A stretch of DNA of 64,000 bases, taken from NCBI GenBank assembly GCA_001695595.3, contig MBPM02000069.1, forward strand, positions 62,001 to 126,000, in the 5' to 3' direction. The stretch is from Plasmopara viticola. Taxonomy: Eukaryota; Oomycota; Peronosporomycetes; Peronosporales; Peronosporaceae. How positions within the stretch are numbered: the first letter of the stretch is position 1; the number at the start of each line of letters is the position of its first letter. The notes below the pieces were generated by a model. The model ran no database searches and was not told where the DNA came from. It saw only the letters and a program-made list of their open reading frames with translations. Shown piece by piece: positions 43,862-54,663 of this stretch. The translations under genes were made by a program, and so were the position numbers.

Positions 43862-45898
43862 ACTCTTTCGCACCATAATTTTATAACACTTAACAATTAA
43901 ACACCATTTAGAAAAGCTGTAAGTTTTATTCGAAAGCTGGACTCCACACACTATGACAAGGGCTTTGCCTCCAAAGACTACGTTAACATTGAAGGTTGCG
44001 TCTATGCTATGGGCAGCAGTCAACATTCGCCCGTCGGACAGCTTTGGAAGGGCCTACTACTCTACCACAGCGCGGGATATGAAATTAAGGTACCCCCTCG
44101 ATCGGTGGCAATCAATGACACCGTAGTCTTAGGAAAGAATGCAACCAATCGTTAGACATTGCCGAACGTTGAGACAGAAATTGGCTTCTCGCTAAAAAAG
44201 ACCGTGGCTTTTTTGACTTCATCTGTACATACACCGGTCTGCATAGTAGCCATTTTGAAGGATACCGGGTTGAACTCAATGACAATTTTTTTGTGCATGA
44301 AAGCAGGATGTTGATAATGATACATCACTCTTTATATTAGGAGAATAGTTGTAAAGTGGAAGCTCTTATATCAACCTCTACGGCCCTTTAAGGATGGGAT
44401 GGTGTGACCCCGCACCAAAATGTGCACTGAGCTTGAGAGCCTCAGTAGTATTTTAATATATTTGTCAAGCGATAATGTTGAAAACCTATCACAGAGTAGC
44501 CGTTGCATACATTAGACTAGAAGCAGAGATTAGTTTGGCATATTATGTGCATACCAAAACAAATGAATGAAGTGATCGTTGCATCGGTGGTACTTGTGTA
44601 AATGCGGCGGCGAAGACGACTTTTTACAGGTAAATCGCAGCGGGCTATATGAGCTCGCAGTTAAACCATTTAGTTGCATGAGGACTCAACCCGGTCACTT
44701 TTGCGTCGAAGGCGTTCTCTAGATATGAGATTGCAATTTTGCTCGTCTGCGTTGGCACTTAAGGTGGGTGAATACCCTATCCAACGAAAAGTTGCTCACG
44801 GAAAGTGTGAAGACCTTTAAGGAAAGATGTTTTCTACTCCTTCGGGTGAAAGAAGTCGAAACGGCCACGATGTTTAGATTGCTTTGGGCGGTACCCTATC
44901 TTGAAGCCCGATTATAGAAAACGTACTATATGCAATATCAAAGTGCTGTAGCTTTAAAACCATTTCGCCACCCAATTGTGTGTATTGTGTGTGGTCACGC
45001 TTTCATGCAGCTGACTGAGGTTAAAAGAATAAGAGCTACTTATCAAGCGCTACTAAATCGCCGTTTGTTTTGTAGCTTAATGATGTAAGCTGTATGGTAG
45101 TACAGAGTGCTTTCCTTTCATATACGCTCAGTATATAGACTTACTGTCCATGAGATGGTTGCCCAGTAGTACTTTCGCGCGCATTATTGCAGAAAATAAC
45201 TCTACTTTATGCTCCTAGAATTAGAGACTTAACTAAAGCACTTTGCTTCCAGCTGACGGGCTATTTTAGACGAATAAATAGTTTTACATTCAAGTCTGCG
45301 CACCTGTTAAGCTTTCTGATTAGCTTATTCAGTCATTCAAAACGACGCTTAAGTATCTTCTCGATCGGGCTTCGAATATGTAACGATAAGATCATCTTAG
45401 TATACTTTATTCTAGCGCAGACCGTCATCTTGTCGTTTCGTACACACACGATATTCCTTCAAAAGTCGTTCATATTCTTTCGTCAGTATGGTTCCAGACT
45501 AGATCTTACACAACACGTATCTTTTGCAATAGGTGCGACGGTTTGTGCAATTTTAAATTTTATGCTTTTGAGCAGGTCTATGCGATCTAGTAAGAATAGA
45601 AGATACGAAAATGCTTGACGAAAACGATGACACTTGAGGGATCTTGTCGACTACGTAGAGCTCAATCAACCTTGGCGATGTAAAGGAACACGGACACTCC
45701 CTGTAATCGCCATCATTTTAATGACATTGTGTCTTGATAGAATCTTTTTTTTCGGCAGTACGATACTGTGCGTGTCTGCTTGAATCAAATATCGAAAGTT
45801 TTAACAGTCCTTCAACCAAAGATTTCACCGCCTGAAACCAACAAAGATACGGGCGACTACTTAGCGAGCACCGATATGGACAGCAGACGAGATTGCAT
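43862..45898. other. AT-rich spacer, no gene supported
   Basis: Bases 43960-44170 contain a coding-like stretch (words such as RPSDSFGRAYY and KLRYPLDRW in one plus-strand frame) that breaks after about 70 residues, probably a relic. A 143-residue frame at 45187-45618 is AT-rich, hydrophobic by composition and without family motif. The end of this region is the promoter of the next gene. Confidence 0.45.
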
Positions 45899-45918
45899 TC
45901 ACTTTTTGATTTACCAAG
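45899..45918 (+). promoter_or_regulatory. Inr-FPR core promoter of GGRRRALA family gene 1
   Basis: TCACTTTTTGATTTACCAAG contains TCACTTT (fits initiator YCAYTYY), and GATTTAC follows as a near match to the FPR MWTTTNC. The initiator A (45901) lies 46 nt before the ATG, exactly as in family gene 2. Confidence 0.7.
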
Positions 45919-45946
45919 AACCGACGACTCAGCTCCTCAATTCACA

Positions 45947-46336
45947 ATGAAATTTATTTCGGCAGCGACGATCTGTGGGCTGGCCATTCTCCACGTCGCG
46001 CCTCCATCGAGCGCTGCTCCAATCTTGCGCCGCTCTCTTGAAGCCAACGAGCAGCAACAAATCGCGCAGAGCGAAAAGAGGTTTCTGGCTGCTGATGGCA
46101 CTGACGCAATGGCCAACAGTGACTGGACGTCCCTCCTCGCGGACAGAGAGACGAGGGCGCTGGCGTATATGCTCGAAGCAGCCGACTTGATTGATGAAGA
46201 CTATGACGAGGACGACGAAGAACTGCTTGCGTCGGGTGGCCGACGCCGAGCGCTTGCGAACGGAGGCCGACGCCGAGCTCTTGCATCGGGTGGACGACGC
46301 CGAGCGCTTGCGAATGGAGGCCGACGTCGTCGTTAA
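45947..46336 (+). CDS. secreted protein with acidic stretch and four GGRRRALA repeats (family member 1)
   Basis: The 129-residue product has a signal peptide (MKFISAATICGLAILHV, cut near residues 22-24). A possible dibasic site RR is at 28-29 and KR at 45-46. A central block with DWTSLLAD and TRALAYMLEAADLID (59-83) is shared with the two paralogues. It is followed by a strongly acidic stretch (84-92) and four GG-Arg repeats with a 9-residue period (GG at 97, 106, 115, 124), ending GGRRRR. The DNA repeats with a 27-bp period from about 46232. Each repeat offers a kexin-like RRR site; a precursor of small ALANGG/ALASGG peptides is one reading, a cationic nucleic-acid or membrane-binding tail another. 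No known family recognised. The in-frame ATG at 45893 precedes the start site and is rejected. Confidence 0.85.
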   Translation: MKFISAATICGLAILHVAPPSSAAPILRRSLEANEQQQIAQSEKRFLAADGTDAMANSDWTSLLADRETRALAYMLEAADLIDEDYDEDDEELLASGGRRRALANGGRRRALASGGRRRALANGGRRRR

Positions 46337-46520
46337 AAGGTGAAGGCTTTGCTCTCAAAGCCACTTTGCACGACCAAAGGGTTCCATGCTCGAGAGCTCA
46401 GTTTAAATTCCCTTAATATGTTGCTTTATGGCTGTCATGTACATACGTAAGAGCCTAATAAAGATACAAATATTGAGGGCGTTTTTTTTTAATTTTGCAA
46501 TTATTCCAAAGTAGAGGTGG

Positions 46521-48050
46521 CTATCTTTCCCCGGTAGCAGCCTGAGGTGCTTGCTCCTTTTCGTCTTCTCGTTCGTATGGTATGATTTCATCACCAAGAT
46601 CAACGTTACTTAGAGCCACACCAGAGTGTGCACGAGATGGACCTGACCCATCCTTCTGTCTTCCTCCATGTGCGAGCAAATACGCCTCGCTTCCCATCTA
46701 CCACCGCAAAACCTCTATAAGTACATAAAAGTATCGTACCCATCAGGAACTGAACGCACCTCAAGTAGCCGCGAAACTGTACGATCAAACGCAAACACTT
46801 CGTCCACATGCGCCTTCATCTTTCCATCAACTTGATAAAGTCGTTCCGGGCTTTCCATGGCCAGACAATGCAGCTAGCTCGTTACAAAGTAGAGGCGTTA
46901 GGCATTACAAAGGGTACATCACTCCAACAGCCCATCTCACCCTCACACCGCGGTCGTACATGCAGTCGACAAACGTGATAAAGCGTCGCACCTGATTAAG
47001 TTTATCCGCGTTCAATATCGGAATGTCACTCACAAACACGATCGAAAACACGTCGGCAATCGCGAGATAATCTGCTGCGCCCAGGGGCTTTTCACACAAG
47101 TCTCGAAAGGAAAAGCGGCAGGCACCAGCTGCCACTGCCGCCTCTGGTACGCAAACTTGACGGCCCAGTGTTGTCACGGACGTCGTTTCCACCTTCTCTC
47201 CACGACAAGATGCCACGAACGCACGCTCAAACGTCGCACGGGTATCGGGCGTGATTGGAGACGCGTACACGTTAGCCGCAAGGTCGCCACTCTTGACTAA
47301 GCGGTAGTCCGTGGTCGACTCTTCGAGCGACACGACGTTGCAGCGTTCTTGCAAGAGATGGATAAAGGGGACAAACAATTCCCGTTGCAAACCATTCTTG
47401 TACAGATCACGGGGGGGTCGATTCGATGTGGCGACCATGACAAACCCTCGTGCAAGCAGTGCCGAGAACAATCGTTTCAAAATCAGTGCATCTGCCACGT
47501 CCGTGACTTGAAACTCGTCAAAGCACAATAACCAGCTCTGGTGTAAAAGTTCATTGGTAATGTGTGGAATCGGGTCTTCATGGATATGTTGTTGCCGCAA
47601 TGCGTGCATGCGTTGATGAATGTCGAGCATAAAGGCGTGAAAGTGCACCCGCAACTTGCGTTTTACGGGCACATGGTCGAAAAACATGTCCATGACAAAC
47701 GTCTTGCCACAGCCAACCCCGCCATAGAGGTACACTCCTTTCGGTGCATTGATTGAAAGGTGCTTGATTGTCTTGGGCTGCACACCCGTCACCTTGTGCC
47801 ACCACGACCGAGAAGGTGCATCGGCCTTGGGACCACTGTAGCCGAGTAATTCGTCGTACAGTGCATCGAGCTCGTGCACAGCATGGACTTGGAACGGATC
47901 GTACGTCACGTTCCCACGAGCCACCAGCTGCTTGTAGATGGCGTAGAGCCGACGTGGACTGGACGGTCCCACCGTCGACGTCCAGCGCGTCGTTCGTAAT
48001 GCATTGCATTGATTAAGCAAGACTACGCGACGAGGTCCTCGTCGGTGCAT
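46521..48050 (-). CDS. AFG1: AFG1/LACE1-like mitochondrial AAA-type ATPase, three exons
   Basis: Exons 46941-48050, 46760-46873 and 46521-46697 give about 466 residues. The introns (67 and 62 bp) begin GTGAGA and GTGCGT, end TAG and are both phase 0. Without splicing the frame would stop at 46905 in the middle of the conserved domain; splicing restores VSRLLEMGSEAYL, the usual AFG1 C-terminus. An Arg-rich N-terminus suggests mitochondrial import. Walker A is GGVGCGKT (110-117) and Walker B LLCFDEFQ (174-181), then TSNRPPRDLY, the family sensor region. Relatives act in mitochondrial protein quality control at the inner membrane. It is followed upstream by a tandem minus-strand gene with a 576-bp gap. 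Confidence 0.93.
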
Positions 48051-48626
48051 TAAAGTAAGGAGGATAAAGTCTCAAAGTGCCGAATACAGGAAGAAGAAAA
48101 ACCGTAAACGTAACGGTTTTTTTCTCTGACTTTACCGCACTTTTTAGACTGTAATTTTAGATATTTAATGACCTTCATCAGTTTATAGGATAAAGACTCA
48201 ATGCATCAATGTGGCAAATTCGAGCAGGGTCCGACTTTAAAGTGCTTGGTCGCACTCTGCTCGCTCACTGCCTGGATTTCCAGTGCACGAGGATGCCAAT
48301 ATTAAATCACCTGCATGCTAGAGTTCAATTGTCGCAAAGAGTTTAAGTCAGAGTCTCCTAGTGGACGAGGATGATCAAACGTTAGAAAGAGCTCGCTTCG
48401 AGCATGGCCGACATGAGCGCCGCGCGATCAAAGACTTTTTAGAATTAGAAATTCTTTAGAGGGAACAACAATAGACATGCAACAAATTTACTTGTACATT
48501 GTAAACTACATGAGGCGAAATATTGGTTGGTAAAGTATTGAGGCGACGTATTGTATAGAGTGACACTATTGACACAAATTGAGAGGAGGGAGTTACGACT
48601 TGAGAATTAAGACGCAAAGCAGAAGA
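48051..48626. other. intergenic, probable AFG1-like promoter region
   Basis: AT-rich, with no coding frame. No initiator of the effector type was found close to 48050. Confidence 0.5.
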
Positions 48627-49778
48627 TCATCGCGAATTTTGCTGTAATGTACGCGCTAATGCACAAACTGTACATAATACGAGCAAACCCAGTATCAGTA
48701 CTTGCATCTTTAGCCATGACGTAGGACAGTGCGTACCATGCCGTAGTGCTCGGACGCATTCGTCGATTGCTGCCATGTTCTTCGACGCCTGTGCCCCTTT
48801 CTTGTGGACTACAATCAACGTATCACTGCCTTCCACCACGCTCACTTGAATACACGAATTTCGTCCACTCTGGATCGTCATGGAGCTCACCCCATCGCCA
48901 GAAAACGACACTATCGAAGAAACCAGCAAAGAACATAAAACCACGTTACTGCCTCCTTTTCACGCCAGCAACAAATATGCACACCATACTCATATCAATG
49001 GAGCTATTCACCAGCGCCTGGAGGTTTGCCAGCACGCCGATTGGATCCACGTCCCCTGTTGCGCACGTCACGGCTCCATCGACCACGAGCATGGCCTTAA
49101 AAATGCCACGCTGCTTTTGTACTATGCAAGCACGGTTTTAATTAGGCAAAAAAGCGCAAATTTGCCACAGCAAGCCTCACATTTTCTAACAATCGGCTTC
49201 ACCGACTCGCGAATGACGCTAAGGATCTGGTACTGAAAGCGGTGAAAGTCCCGTAGATTGTGTCCCATGTTCCCCAACTCGTCCCCGTGCTGCGCAATGA
49301 ACGCCGTCAGCAATTCCTGCGCCACGAACGCCGAGAAACTCGCGCTGTCACTTGTGTCATGAAACATGGCACAAAACACCTTGTGTTTGTCGTTGGTCAC
49401 GACCGTCACGGCCACTAACACAAGCGAATCACAGTGGAGGACGTCACTACTGCCTTCCAGTCACTGTTATACAAAACGTTGCAAGGAGGCCACGCACTGC
49501 AAGACATTTGAATATACGACACGGGCGCTCCACTGGCTTTGTTGGAAAACTCGAGCATTGCCGTGATTAAGGAGCCGACTAATCGAGGCTACATGGCAGC
49601 GTAACCCATTCGAGCATCAACCACGCACACATTCTTGATTAGAATTTCGCGAGTCAAATGTAGAAAAAACACAATTTTGTGGCCAAGGGAAGAACGATAC
49701 CTGCGCAACGGCATTTGCGTATTCTTTGGAAAAGAGCACGATGCCGCTCGACGCCATGATGAGCACATTGCGCAACAT
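48627..49778 (-). CDS. longin-like (SNARE-like) domain protein with C-terminal tail anchor, multi-exon
   Basis: Exon 1 is 49701-49778 (MLRNVLIMASSGIVLFSKEY) with a GTATCG donor, and exon 2 starts at 49588 after CATGTAG. A further intron lies between about 49430 and 49505 (donor and acceptor ambiguous). Exon 3 ends at 49181, intron 49122-49180, and exon 4 runs 49121-48990. The last exon begins near 48930 and ends at 48627. The N-terminal half has a longin/profilin-like pattern (IVLFSKEY, VFCAMFHD, NLRDFHRF), and a hydrophobic stretch MQVLILGLLVLCTVCALA at the end fits a tail anchor. A role in vesicle trafficking is inferred from fold pattern only. Exact splice sites in the middle are uncertain. 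Confidence 0.6.
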
Positions 49779-49905
49779 GGGGTTCACGAAGGGGGGGAGA
49801 GTCAGGAGGCGGTTCCGATTTTTTTTTGTTTTTGATTTTTTAAAAAACACACACATTCTAATTAAGAATCAAAAGTATCCGTTGGCATTGGTTACAGTTG
49901 CACGT

Positions 49906-51018
49906 ATGGAACCCAAAGTCGCCGGCCCTATCAAACGCGCGTTGACGGCCGACCAAGTCCAAGAATTCATCGAAAAGGGTGTGGTCGTCGTGCCACATCT
50001 TCTCACGCAAGACGAGGTAGCTGCAGCACGTCAAGGTTTGCACCACGAGCTCGCAAAGTATGGAGTGGTGCGGTAAAGTGTCGATGATTGCAATCCCAAT
50101 ATTCCACTTTTGCAATTTATGTGACGTCGTAAACTATTGTGAAAGGATCATGCGAATTTAACGCAGACGGGAGAGAATCTCAAGAAGCTCTCGAGTACGG
50201 GAGGTGCAGGTGGCATCCTCGATCTCTTTTATCCATCCTGGAGATTCAAAGTCGCGGAACACGAGCGCGTGTTCGCCGCCATGACGGAGCTGTGGGAAGC
50301 AACGTATGCGGACGCGACGCATCCGTTGTTCCAGCATCCCTATGGTCCTTTTGACCCCTCCCGTGGGTACATTTACATCAACCGCGTCTGTTATCGCGTC
50401 CCCGATGCGATTTCGACCAGGTTTGCCCACAAAAAGTCCCGTCCACTGCAGAGATCACTCACACCCCATTGGGACTGTTGTCCAACGAATCTATTTGACT
50501 CGGGCAAAGCAACACCACGGTGGCGACCGATCCAGTGCATCACGAACCTCACGAGCAACACTGAAGCCAACACGGGGGGCTTTGAATGCGTGCCTGGTTT
50601 TCACAAGGAATTTGCCGACTATGCGACTGCAACTCAAGGACACGGCGTGGGCCGCCCGCCGGTTTGTCTCGGGGATTTTGCACCCTTGCGCATGCAAGAA
50701 GACCGCGCAGTCATTGCTCGGTACCAGCACATTAGTTGTGAAGCCGGGAGCGTGATTTTCTTCGATTGGCGCCTGCCGCATGCGAATAGCTACAGACACT
50801 GTGGAACGAGGCCCCGCGAGGTCATTTATACGGGCTTTCTCCCCGACACGGCATTGAATCGCGTCTACGTAAAGGAGCAGCTACGTCGCTATCAAGCCCG
50901 TCTCGTTCCCGTTGATCACTGGCAAAAGGACGATGTCGATGCTCGCGTGCGTGAGGACTACTCGCTCCATTCCTTTTCACCCTTGGGCTCTCGCCTCATG
51001 GGCCTCACTCCTTGGTGA
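49906..51018 (+). CDS. PhyH-like Fe(II)/2-oxoglutarate dioxygenase, two exons
   Basis: Exons 49906-50067 and 50146-51018 give 344 residues. The 78-bp intron starts GTGCGG and ends AAAG, phase 0. Without splicing the frame stops at 50076, and the second part begins [15 protein letters not shown], continuing the family. The N-terminus ([20 protein letters not shown]) is the usual PhyH start. Iron ligands are H162-x-D164 (HWDCCP) and H266 in LPHANS, with R276 as likely 2-oxoglutarate anchor. No signal or targeting peptide was seen, so it is probably cytosolic. It is divergent from the longin-like gene with only 127 bp between starts, so the promoter is probably shared. Substrate unknown. Confidence 0.9.
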
Positions 51019-51097
51019 CTCTAGAGCTCGTAATTTTCGTATTTTACCCATTTGTGTATCGTTTGTGTACTCACGTTCTACCTATCATTTTCGACCC

Positions 51098-52549
51098 ATG
51101 CTGCGTCGCACATGGAAGAAGGTTGTCGCTTCAGGACCACGTCGCGCTTTTGGCGCTTTTACCCCATGGGTACACTGTTCCTTTCATCTAAAAGCAGCGT
51201 GTGATGATGTTGCACCTTGTGACACGATCCAAAAGCACGTGGTCGTTGGCATGTCTGGCGGTGTGGACTCGTCCGTGGCCGCACTGTTGCTAAAGCGCCA
51301 AGGCTATCGCGTCACGGGTGTCTACATGAAAAATTGGGATCCGAGCGATGAAAAAGGAGAGTCGGCGTGCTCCACCGACTTGGAGTACCAAGACATGCAA
51401 AAAGTGTGCAAGCAATTGGGGATCGAGGCGCAAATGGTACATGGCAAGCGGTTCCATTGACGTTTCGTGGTACACTCTAATCCGTCGTGTCAATGGGTAC
51501 AGGTCAATTTGGTCCAGTCGTACTGGAACCACGTGTTTGCCCCGTGTTTAAAAGGGTACGAAGCCGGCCTGACGCCGAATCCAGATATTCTGTGCAACCG
51601 CGAGATCAAGTTTAAAGCTTTTCTTGACTGTGCCAAGCACCTGGGTGCCGAGTACGTGGCAACGGGTCATTATGCCGAGTTGCGACCGGCAAACGACGAC
51701 GGACGGTGGCACCTCTATGCCGCCAAGGACGGTACCAAAGATCAGAGTTACTTTTTGTCAAGTGTGGAAGGAAGGGCGTTTGCAAACGTGTTGTTTCCAC
51801 TGGGCCAATTGCGCAAGGCCCACGTGCGACAGATTGCAGAGACCGAAGGGCTTTGCACGGCACGAAAGAAAGATTCGGTCGGGATTTGCTTTATTGGCAA
51901 GCGCAAGTTTGCGGATTTTATCCATCAGTACCTGCACCGCCAAGACGGATTCTTTTGTACCGTCGACGGGACGCCAATGTACCCCCACGATGGGTACACA
52001 GCGTATACGGTTGGTCAAGGCGCTCGCCTCCAAGGCATGCGTACCAAGTGGTTTGTAGTCGGCAAGCGCAAGTCGGACCACGCGATCCTTGTGGCCGAAG
52101 GGACGCGCCATCCAGCCCTTTTTTCAGACACGTTGTTTGCCGCTGCTGCAGCCTTTAATTGGATTGCACAAGAACTGCCTCGCGAACTGCGCGACACGGG
52201 GCGTCTGCGCTGCTTTTACCGAGTTCGGTATCGTCAAGACTTGGATGGCTGTACCATCTCGCTAGTGTCCAGCCACGAGGTGGCTGCCAATGTGTCTCAA
52301 TTTCAAGATTGGCACCCTGTACCAGGTGATGACACTGAGCCAGTGGCACCACCAGTGGAAGAAAAAAGCTTTTTGCGAGTCGATTTTGATCGTCCACAAC
52401 GTGGGGTCGCGCTTGACCAGTCGCTCGTCTTGTACCGTCACGACGGGCTTTGTTATGGTGGTGGCCCCATTGCTGCTGCTGGAAAAACGTACTACGAATT
52501 GGAGAAACCACTTGCAGACAATGTACCCGATTGGCACCGACAAGACTGA
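51098..52549 (+). CDS. MTU1: tRNA-specific 2-thiouridylase (MnmA/TRMU type), two exons
   Basis: Exons 51098-51436 and 51503-52549 give 461 residues. The 66-bp intron begins GTACAT and ends ACAG, phase 0; unspliced reading stops at 51460. The enzyme thiolates U34 of tRNAs for Lys, Glu and Gln. The ATP-binding P-loop SGGVDSS is at 53-59. The catalytic cysteine is in NPDILCN, the second cysteine of the persulfide pair in VGICFIG, and GHYAEL is the adenylation block. The 40-residue basic N-terminal extension suggests mitochondrial import, as for TRMU. It begins only 80 bp after the dioxygenase stop. TCATTTT at 51085 resembles an initiator, but a 5' leader of 11 nt would be short. Confidence 0.95.
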
Positions 52550-53213
52550 AATGCATAAGTTCCTTTCGGGTACAAAGCGGTACATGATTTAGACTTAATA
52601 TTACTACCTCCCTGTGTAATTCATCCTTCCTGTCCTGTCTAGTATTGCAATTAAAAGCGACGTAGCTCTTTTTCTGTAAATTCTCTACATTTTAGGTAAT
52701 TTTAGTTTTCCATGTCTCTTCGTCATAAAAATTGCAATAATAAAATATGTATAGCAAATAACAGACTTAATTACTTAAATCCTCGCCTTAAAAGTTAGTG
52801 CAGTGGCTACAATGGCGGCTAGGATGGCAATATATATCAAGAAGAGACACACAACATGACTCAGTTGCCGTATATGGCCAACACGCTCACAAAGGTCGAT
52901 GATTTGAATGGCATCAATTGCTTTAGCTTCTCCAACACGCGTGTCGCCGCAACTCGCTTCACTCATAGTTTTATGGAAGCTTGGGCGGATTCCACATGTA
53001 GAGTTTTCTTTATAATTTACATCCTTTGAAAAAATTGCTATACATATTTTTATTGCCTGTATCCCTTGCAATTTTTATGAGCACTACAACACAGGAGTCA
53101 AAAGGCTACGTGGGTAGAGAACATTGCAAACAATATTTTGAAAAGGATAGTTTGCCCAATTTTTTATTGCCTAACACAAAAGGTGATATCATGGCTCCTT
53201 CGCCTCGAACGCT
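52550..53213. other. AT-rich intergenic with one possible small gene
   Basis: Apart from the small minus-strand frame at 52775-52966 there is no supported gene. Bases 52600-52770 are AT-rich and may hold the 3' ends of both neighbours. Confidence 0.5.
52775..52966 (-). CDS. possible small single-pass membrane protein
   Basis: A 63-residue frame starts MSEASCGDTR, has an amphipathic middle with IDLCERVGHIRQLS, and ends with a hydrophobic run of about 20 residues (CLFLIYIAILAAIVATAL) followed by a short basic tail. This is a tail-anchored design. The start is the ATG after which the frame looks protein-like; the frame upstream to 53071 does not. No family recognised; it could be chance in AT-rich DNA. 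Confidence 0.35.
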   Translation of the reverse strand: MSEASCGDTRVGEAKAIDAIQIIDLCERVGHIRQLSHVVCLFLIYIAILAAIVATALTFKARI

Positions 53214-53600
53214 TTAACGACGGCGTCTGCCGCCAAAGGCAAGCGCTCGGCGTCTCCCCCCAGACGCAAGCGCTCGACGTCTTCCGCCTGCCGCGAGGAA
53301 CTCGTCGTCGTCGTCATCGTCCAAGATATCGTCCAAGTTATCCGAGATCATGTCTGCGGCTTCGAGTCTGTACGCAAGCGCCCGCAACTTCTTGTCGCCA
53401 AACAGCGCGTTCCACCCATCGCTTGCAGTCTGCTTGAGCCCATCTTCCGCAAGCGCCCTCGCTTCGCTTTGCACCTGTTGCGGCTCGTTTTGCTCGTCGT
53501 TCAAGGCGTCGGCTTGACGGAAAGCCACGCCAGCTTTCGAGGGCGCTGCGACGAGGACGACGGCCATGCCAGCAAGCGTCGCTAGTGCACTGATTTTCAT
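53214..53600 (-). CDS. secreted protein with acidic stretch and three GGRRRALA repeats (family member 2)
   Basis: The 128-residue product has a signal peptide (MKISALATLAGMAVVLVAAP, cut near 23). A mid segment with EARALAEDG and the shared block DGWNALFGD...LRALAYRLEAADMI (61-85) precede a run of seven Asp-rich residues (93-100). GG-Arg repeats with 9-residue period follow (GG at 105, 114, 123), ending GGRRRR. Between repeats stand ALAS and ALAF. In-frame upstream sequence to 53765 is excluded because it crosses the promoter. It is divergent from member 3 with about 610 bp between the starts. Function unknown. Confidence 0.85.
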   Translation of the reverse strand: MKISALATLAGMAVVLVAAPSKAGVAFRQADALNDEQNEPQQVQSEARALAEDGLKQTASDGWNALFGDKKLRALAYRLEAADMISDNLDDILDDDDDDEFLAAGGRRRALASGGRRRALAFGGRRRR

Positions 53601-53631
53601 TGGAACGTGAGAGTGTAGCTGACTAGCGCTT

Positions 53632-53648
53632 GGTAAATGAAAAAGTGA
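53632..53648 (-). promoter_or_regulatory. Inr-FPR core promoter of GGRRRALA family gene 2
   Basis: On the minus strand TCACTTTTTCATTTACC contains TCACTTT (YCAYTYY) and CATTTAC (exact MWTTTNC). The initiator A is at 53646, 46 nt before the ATG. The sequence is nearly identical to that of family gene 1 although the genes are 7.6 kb apart. Confidence 0.75.
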
Positions 53649-54179
53649 GTAATTCGAGGAAGTGCCGAGTTTTTTTTTTTTTTTTTCGGTTAGATTTTGA
53701 TTAGGTTTCTCGTCATAACAGATAATATCTGCGTCGGATCCAATATCTTTATCGGTTTCACTCAAACCGACGTTGCGTCATTGTTTTTGGATCTTTGAAG
53801 GTTGGTTCTATTCATCGCTTTTTTATCCAAGCCGAGGCTGGCGATCTTCGCAGATCACCCCTGCACAATTATTGAAGCTTGTGATTTATGATGACGACTG
53901 GTCGCTTTAAGATCACGGCAATCTTTTGGCTAGTCTCCACCTCAGCACCCACATCTCGAGGTTTTCGATTAACTGAGAATGCCATCATCCAAACACCTCA
54001 CTCGTTCTGATTTGCAACATTCCCGACATGAAACCAACAAAGATTGAAGCGACTTTTCACAAATGATCCACAGCAAAGATGATGGAATCCAGGGACTGAA
54101 AACAATCTATCGCAAAAAGCGAAAAAGCGGATCTTGAGCAACAGTCGACGTGCTGACCATCGAGTTGCAAAGCAGCCAC
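53649..54179. other. divergent promoter region of GGRRRALA genes 2 and 3
   Basis: It holds an 18-base T run near 53671-53688 and no coding frame of note. Control elements of both genes should lie here. Confidence 0.5.
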
Positions 54180-54199
54180 TCACTTTTAGATTTTCCACC
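54180..54199 (+). promoter_or_regulatory. Inr-FPR core promoter of GGRRRALA family gene 3
   Basis: TCACTTTTAGATTTTCCACC has TCACTTT (initiator) and ATTTTCC (fits MWTTTNC). The initiator A (54182) is 29 nt before the ATG. Confidence 0.65.
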
Positions 54200-54210
54200 A
54201 AGGAGGCATA

Positions 54211-54501
54211 ATGAAGATCAGTGCGGCGACAATAATTATTGGCCTCGTCATGCTCCTTGGGGCAACGCTATCCAATGCCACGCCTTCGTTTCGTCGCTCC
54301 CTTGCAGCAGATGAGACGAAATTTCAGCAGCAAAACGACTGGCACGCGCTTCTCGCGGATGAACGGACCAGAGCGCTTGCGTACATTATTGAAGCAGCAG
54401 ACCTGATCGATGCAGGCTACGATGACGACGACGACGAAGAATTGCTGGCGGCTGGGGGAAGACGCCGCGCTTTAGCTACGGGAGGTCGCCGTCGTCGCTG
54501 A
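54211..54501 (+). CDS. secreted protein with acidic stretch and two GGRRRALA repeats (family member 3)
   Basis: The smallest member has 96 residues. It has a signal peptide (MKISAATIIIGLVMLLGATL, cut near 22), then FRRSLAADE (27-35) with a dibasic site. The shared block DWHALLADERTRALAYIIEA lies at 43-62, an acidic run at 70-77, and GG-Arg repeats at 82 and 91 end GGRRRR. Family members differ mainly in repeat number (4, 3, 2) and in a spacer of 10-20 residues after the signal peptide, missing here. It is convergent with the ketopantoate reductase-like gene (162 bp apart). Confidence 0.85.
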   Translation: MKISAATIIIGLVMLLGATLSNATPSFRRSLAADETKFQQQNDWHALLADERTRALAYIIEAADLIDAGYDDDDDEELLAAGGRRRALATGGRRRR

Positions 54502-54663
54502 AAAATCCAGAGTTGGCGACATGCAACTAACTTTTATACATACGCCCACCAATTTAATCTCGCCTCGTTTTTTACTTTATCCATTTTTTTATTGTTCAAG
54601 TAGATACTTTCCGGTATCAATAAATTCTTAAAATCAATTATCCGAATCCACCACGATCTTGCT

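Noticed and set aside
45187..45618. 143-residue plus-strand frame in AT-rich DNA
   Set aside because: Basic and hydrophobic by base composition, no signal peptide pattern, family motif or promoter; probably chance.
53026..53217. 63-residue frame with a signal-peptide-like start (MKKLLYIFLLPVSLAIF)
   Set aside because: It lies in AT-rich DNA, has no family features, and runs into the 3' end of GGRRRALA gene 2. Kept only as a note.
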